6,941 nt of DNA from JAZDLC01 sp043802345 (GTDB lineage: Bacteria > Planctomycetota > B15-G4 > JADJEK01), in assembly GCA_043802345.1 (NCBI GenBank), contig JAZDLC010000172.1, positions 1-6,941 on the forward strand, in the 5' to 3' direction. The first letter of the stretch is position 1; each line of letters opens with the position of its first letter. Positions 5,756-6,941 of the stretch are shown piece by piece. The position numbers and the translations under genes are program-made. The notes beneath the pieces were generated by a model that searched no databases, was not told the origin of the DNA, and saw only the letters and a list, made by a program, of their open reading frames with translations.

Positions 5756-6941
5756 ATGAACCAGGGCGGCTCATCCACATCGATCCGGTTGGACTCCCAG
5801 GTGTCCGACCTGAAGGGGATCGGGCCGGCCCGGGCGGCCCTGCTGGCATCCTGCTCGATCCGCACCGTCCGGGATTTGCTGCTGCATCTGCCCGTGAGGT
5901 ACCGGGAGAAGCTGGCACCCGAGCCGATCGGCGGGCTGAGACCCGGTGCGACGGCGGCCATCCTCGGCTGCGTGAAGACGGTCCGGGCGCGGCGCCGGGG
6001 GCGGAGGGCGCTGGTTCGCGTGGCCGTTGGGGACGGGTCGGGCTCCATCGAGGTGCTGTTCTTCAATCAGTTTCACCTGAAGGAACAGTTCCGCGCGGGA
6101 GAGGCCTGGTTCTTCCAGGGACGTGTGGTGGAGCGGGACCATGTGAAGAGCCTGGCCGCGGCGTTTTTTGAGCGGGCGGAGGACCATCCGCCGGACGCGG
6201 CGCGCATTCCGGTCTATGACCTGCCCGAGGGCATGCCACCCCGCCTGTTTCGCCGGCTGATCGCGACCCTGCTCCCTTTGTGCGGGCCGGCCCTTGCCGA
6301 CTGGCGCCCGGCGTGCGGACTTGCCGACGCCAACCTCGAGTCGTTCGCGGGGACCGTGAGGGCGGCCCATCTGCCCGCCTCGGAGGAGCATCTGCTCCGG
6401 GCGCGGCGGCGCCTCGCCTATGAGGAGTTCTTTCGGGCCCTGCTGCCGCTTCAGCGGGTCCGGGTCGCCTGCAAGCGACGCTGCAAGCAGAGATCCACGA
6501 CCCTGGATGCGGGCAGCCGCGAACAGTTGATCGCCGCGTTCCCGTTCTCGCTGACCGGAGCCCAGAGCCGCGAGGTGAGCCAGATTCTGGACGAGCTCGC
6601 CGGGCCGGCCCCGATGCACCGGCTCCTCCATGGCGATGTGGGTTCGGGCAAGACCGCCGTGGCCCTGATCGCCCTCGCGGCCTGTGCGAGGGCCCGGCAT
6701 CAGGCGGCTCTCCTGGCTCCCACCGAGGTGCTGGCTCGTCAGCACTTCGAAAGTTCCTTGCCCTTCCTGGAACCGTTGGGAGTGAAGGTCGAACTGCTCA
6801 CCGGCGCCACCCGGGCCGGCGATCGCCGGCGCATTCGCGACCTGCTGGCGGGCGGAGAGCCGTGCGTGGTGATCGGGACCCACGCGTTGCTCACGGCCAG
6901 CGTGGCCATCCCGAATCTCGCCCTGGCGATCATCGACGAGC
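5756..6941 (+). CDS. recG: ATP-dependent DNA helicase RecG, N-terminal part (truncated by window end)
   Basis: RecG remodels stalled replication forks and branch-migrates Holliday junctions in the cytoplasm. The 395 visible codons cover the N-terminal wedge/OB-fold region and the start of the first helicase domain. Visible in order are VSDLKGIGPARAALL (16-30) with LLHLPVRYRE (42-51), an OB-fold core around 65-125, IPVYDLPEGMPPRLFRRL (151-168), the ARRRLAYEEFF segment (216-226), FPFSLTGAQ (262-270), PMHRLLHGDVGSGKT with the Walker A Lys299 (286-300), LAPTEVLARQH (320-330, motif Ia), and the start of the DEAD/DEQH-type motif II (IIDE) at the last bases. The frame is open to the window end, so the second helicase domain lies outside. 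The ATG at 5756 puts the KGIG motif about 20 residues from the N-terminus, as usual for RecG. No Shine-Dalgarno sequence is present. recG is usually a housekeeping gene, so its position next to the operon is probably not functional. Confidence 0.96.
   Translation, partial: MNQGGSSTSIRLDSQVSDLKGIGPARAALLASCSIRTVRDLLLHLPVRYREKLAPEPIGGLRPGATAAILGCVKTVRARRRGRRALVRVAVGDGSGSIEVLFFNQFHLKEQFRAGEAWFFQGRVVERDHVKSLAAAFFERAEDHPPDAARIPVYDLPEGMPPRLFRRLIATLLPLCGPALADWRPACGLADANLESFAGTVRAAHLPASEEHLLRARRRLAYEEFFRALLPLQRVRVACKRRCKQRSTTLDAGSREQLIAAFPFSLTGAQSREVSQILDELAGPAPMHRLLHGDVGSGKTAVALIALAACARARHQAALLAPTEVLARQHFESSLPFLEPLGVKVELLTGATRAGDRRRIRDLLAGGEPCVVIGTHALLTASVAIPNLALAIIDE

Noticed and set aside
5718..5918. 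N-terminal extension of the SUMF1-like protein to 5918
   Set aside because: The extra 67 residues are Pro/Ser/Gly/Arg-rich, run antisense into recG and would bury the hydrophobic N-terminal segment that begins at the 5717 ATG.
5771..6883. 370-codon minus-strand frame opposite recG
   Set aside because: It lies wholly antisense to an unmistakable recG and yields a low-complexity Gln/Arg/Gly/Pro-rich product without motifs.
1..6941. CRISPR arrays, tRNA or rRNA genes, insertion sequences, riboswitches
   Set aside because: No regularly spaced repeats, tRNA-like cloverleaf, transposase motif or flanking terminal repeats were seen, and nearly all the window is accounted for by protein-coding genes.

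Overview
The window comes from a GC-rich bacterial chromosome. Codons favour G or C in the third position, and ATG, GTG and TTG starts are all used. The protein set (a membrane-anchored sulfatase-fold hydrolase, a SUMF1-domain protein, a VanZ-like protein and RecG) would suit Acidobacteriota, Planctomycetota, Myxococcota or a related Gram-negative lineage. Nothing here fixes the phylum.

Layout: a 38-bp divergent intergenic region (5718-5755) splits the window. To its right, on the plus strand, is the N-terminal 395 codons of recG, cut by the window end. To its left, five genes run on the minus strand in a compact series: (1) an exported or membrane-tethered SUMF1/FGE-like protein (5717-4407); (2) a 47-residue single-span membrane protein (4405-4262), short and easy to miss; (3) a VanZ-family membrane protein (4265-3681), whose GTG start overlaps the previous stop; (4) an unrecognised soluble protein with an apparent internal duplication (3636-2530); (5) an 820-residue membrane-anchored alkaline-phosphatase/sulfatase-superfamily hydrolase (2519-57). 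Spacings are 1 bp, a 4-bp overlap, 44 bp and 10 bp, so co-transcription is likely. A strong inverted repeat at 1-41, just past the last stop codon, may end the operon.

How the genes may work together (inference): four of the five products look membrane-associated or exported, with the catalytic domain of the hydrolase outside the cytoplasm, so an envelope or surface-glycan role is plausible. The SUMF1-domain protein next to a sulfatase-fold enzyme suggests a sulfatase plus its formylglycine-generating activator, but the residues contradict this. The SUMF1 domain lacks the catalytic cysteine pair, and the hydrolase has Thr where a true sulfatase has the Cys or Ser that becomes formylglycine. 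The pair is better read as a Thr-nucleophile phospho- or sulfo-transferase/hydrolase and a non-FGE SUMF1 protein. Both divergent genes lack a Shine-Dalgarno sequence and have -10-like hexamers placed so that transcripts would start at or within 2 nt of the start codon, which suggests leaderless mRNAs.
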